Assembly: GCA_031288005.1 (NCBI GenBank)
Contig: JAITSE010000092.1
Location: 1-9,216 of the forward strand
Source: Treponema sp.
GTDB taxonomy: Bacteria; Spirochaetota; Spirochaetia; Treponematales; Breznakiellaceae
Length of the DNA: 9,216 nucleotides
Direction of reading: 5' to 3'
The notes beneath the pieces were generated by a model. The model was not told where the DNA came from. It ran no database searches and worked only from the letters and a program-made list of their open reading frames with translations. Position numbers and translations under genes: made by a program. Numbering within the stretch: position 1 is the stretch's first letter; the number at the start of each line of letters is the position of its first letter. Positions 8,482 through 9,216 of this stretch are shown here, piece by piece.

Positions 8482-8496
8482 TTACTGCGGTCTCCC

Positions 8497-8552
8497 GGTC
8501 GCTTAGGAGTTTTGCAAGCAGCCGAAGGTTGCTTGCAAAACTCCTAAGCGAG
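8497..8552. repeat. Long near-perfect hairpin after anfO
   Basis: The arms pair from t8499 to a8551. Positions 8500-8520 and 8530-8550 are perfect 21-base complements (cgcttaggag... / ...ctcctaagcg). The stem continues inward through gcc/ggt with one G-T pair to a 3-base gaa loop, giving a stem of about 25 bp with a triloop. There is no T-run after it. It could stabilise or attenuate the anf transcript 3' end, or be a mobile palindromic element. The arms carry the ggagttttgc word that recurs upstream of anfH. Confidence 0.85.
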
Positions 8553-8598
8553 CCTACGGCTTGCACTTCTCTCCGGGGCTGGTTCCCCGTCATAACTC

Positions 8599-8613
8599 GT
8601 GAACGGAGTTCAC
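8599..8613. repeat. Triloop palindrome gtgaac-gga-gttcac
   Basis: Perfect 6-bp arms separated by exactly 3 bases, 15 bases in total, the same size as the elements at 285-299, 8467-8481 and 8719-8733. Confidence 0.75.
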
Positions 8614-8718
8614 ACTGTGAGGACGCCGGGAGTAAACTTAATCTTACACCGCGATCCGGCTTGATCGGACCCCGCGATCCAGCTTATAAGAAGGATGCAA
8701 TGGTAAACAAGCTAATCC

Positions 8719-8733
8719 GCAAGCTGCGCTTGC
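8719..8733. repeat. Triloop palindrome gcaagc-tgc-gcttgc
   Basis: Perfect 6-bp arms with a 3-base spacer. Its boundaries coincide exactly with the 15-base block that the duplicated methyltransferase start has and the real start lacks, so it looks like a precise in-frame insertion. Confidence 0.85.
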
Positions 8734-8735
8734 TT

Positions 8736-8755
8736 GGCGATAACTGGTTATCGCC
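8736..8755. repeat. Inverted repeat ggcgataac-tg-gttatcgcc
   Basis: Perfect 9-bp arms with a 2-base spacer, just upstream of the methyltransferase ribosome binding site (GGAGG 8756-8760). If transcribed, the hairpin would sit next to that site and might affect translation. The left arm includes the duplicated LGDN codons. Confidence 0.75.
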
Positions 8756-8770
8756 GGAGGAAGATAAGCG

Positions 8771-9216
8771 ATGGTAAACAAACTAATCCTCGGCGACAAC
8801 CTCGAAATCCTCAAAGGCATGGAGGCGGAAACAGTAGACCTTGTCTACCTGGACCCTCCCTTTTTCAGCAACCGCAACTACGAAGTTATCTGGGGAGACG
8901 CGGGCGAAGTCCGCTCCTTCCAAGACAGATGGTCAGGCGGCGTGGAGCATTACATCGCGTGGCTCAAGGAGCGCGTGGCCGAGCTGCACCGCGTACTCAA
9001 ACCCTCAGGCAGCCTCTACCTGCACTGCGACTGGCACGCCGACGCCTACATCCGCGTCCACATCCTTGACAAGCTCTTTGGCATGGAGAACTTCATCAAT
9101 CAAATTATCTGGTGTTATGAAACGGGCGGACGCTCGAACAGTTTTTTCCCTAAAAAGCACGACACTATCTTTATATATGCAAAAAATTATAGGGACAGAG
9201 TTTGGAATGATACTGC
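8771..9216 (+). CDS. Beta-class site-specific DNA methyltransferase, N-terminal part
   Basis: The frame is open from ATG 8771 to the window edge (148 codons), so the gene is partial. The start reads MVNKLILGDNLEILKGM, then the catalytic motif IV DPPF at residues 28-31 followed by FSNRNY, which marks an N6-adenine or N4-cytosine methyltransferase. LHRVLKPSGSLYLHCDWHAD, then LDKLFGMENFINQIIW and KKHDTIFIYAKN, are typical of this family. DPPF near the N-terminus implies the SAM-binding motif lies downstream, the beta-class order. GGAGG at 8756-8760 lies 10 bases upstream. Whether it belongs to a restriction-modification system or is an orphan cannot be seen. It is separated from the anf operon by repeat DNA and is probably functionally unrelated. 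Confidence 0.9.
   Translation, partial: MVNKLILGDNLEILKGMEAETVDLVYLDPPFFSNRNYEVIWGDAGEVRSFQDRWSGGVEHYIAWLKERVAELHRVLKPSGSLYLHCDWHADAYIRVHILDKLFGMENFINQIIWCYETGGRSNSFFPKKHDTIFIYAKNYRDRVWNDT

Larger units (their letters stand above)
8414..8699. repeat. Repeat-mosaic gap between anfO and methyltransferase
   Basis: No gene is convincing here; an open frame runs through part of it but translates only repeats. It contains a 12-bp direct repeat ccttcactcgta (8418-8429 and 8442-8453), a cttcac/gtgaag hairpin (8443-8462), several triloop palindromes listed separately, a small agcc-tac-ggct element (8551-8561) and a 14-base direct repeat ccgcgatccRgctt (8649-8662 and 8672-8685). The ggagttttgc word and actcgt/ctcgtg motifs tie it to the repeats at 1-400, so the operon is framed by the same repeat vocabulary. 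Confidence 0.75.
8700..8777 (+). pseudogene. Duplicated, interrupted start of the methyltransferase gene
   Basis: An ATG at 8700, with AAGGA at 8691-8695, opens a 25-codon frame beginning MVNKLI. Its bases 8700-8718 match the true methyltransferase start 8771-8789 with one mismatch, and bases 8734-8744 match 8790-8800 with two mismatches (LGDN in both). Between these blocks lies a 15-base insert absent from the real gene. After LGDN the copy diverges and ends at TAA 8775-8777, overlapping the real start by 7 bases. It may be a decayed tandem duplicate, or it may act as a short leader peptide whose translation feeds the methyltransferase. I favour the duplicate. Confidence 0.5.

Noticed and set aside
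8454..8777. 107-residue frame in the gap after anfO
   Set aside because: Most of it translates hairpin repeats; only its last 25 codons resemble a gene, namely the duplicated methyltransferase start.

Overview
This window carries a complete iron-only (alternative) nitrogenase operon. From about position 575 to 8413 there are ten genes, all on the + strand and with gaps of 39 bases or less: anfH, nifI1, nifI2, anfD, anfG, anfK, a class I glutamine amidotransferase, a NimA-like flavin split-barrel protein, an unrecognised repeat protein with a cysteine-rich tail, and anfO. A beta-class DNA methyltransferase begins at 8771 and runs off the right edge.

Organism. The two PII-like nifI genes between anfH and anfD are the arrangement known from anaerobic diazotrophs (methanogens, clostridia, some spirochaetes) and not from Azotobacter or the purple bacteria. 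Coding regions are GC-rich, while the promoter region is very AT-rich. Intergenic DNA on both sides is packed with short perfect inverted repeats. My best inference is an anaerobic bacterium, possibly a termite-gut treponeme-like spirochaete. The species call rests on general recall and not on any search.

Layout. Positions 1-400 hold no convincing gene. They contain a 21-bp tandem repeat, several hairpins and a 42-bp direct repeat. Positions 400-574 hold an AT-rich promoter region with a 9-bp-arm inverted repeat, a helically phased direct repeat and a good sigma70-type promoter, with no visible sigma54 site. Positions 575-5499 encode the reductase, its 2-oxoglutarate-sensing regulators and the AnfDGK catalytic protein. 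All expected P-cluster and FeFe-cofactor ligands are present. Positions 5522-8413 encode accessory proteins. Positions 8414-8770 form a second repeat-dense gap that includes a near-perfect 24-bp-arm hairpin. A small duplicated copy of the methyltransferase start (8700-8744) lies just before the real one.

How the genes work together. AnfH delivers electrons to AnfDGK. NifI1 and NifI2 are expected to inhibit AnfH-AnfDGK interaction when nitrogen is plentiful. AnfO is a conserved accessory factor of Fe-only nitrogenase. The three genes between anfK and anfO are tightly packed in the same operon and are the best candidates for undescribed accessory functions. No cofactor-assembly genes (nifB, for instance) are in the window.

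The most unusual signal is a family of inverted repeats whose arms are separated by exactly 3 bases. One copy lies in frame inside anfO. Another is exactly the 15-base insert that distinguishes the duplicated methyltransferase start from the real start, so these palindromes look like discrete insertion units.
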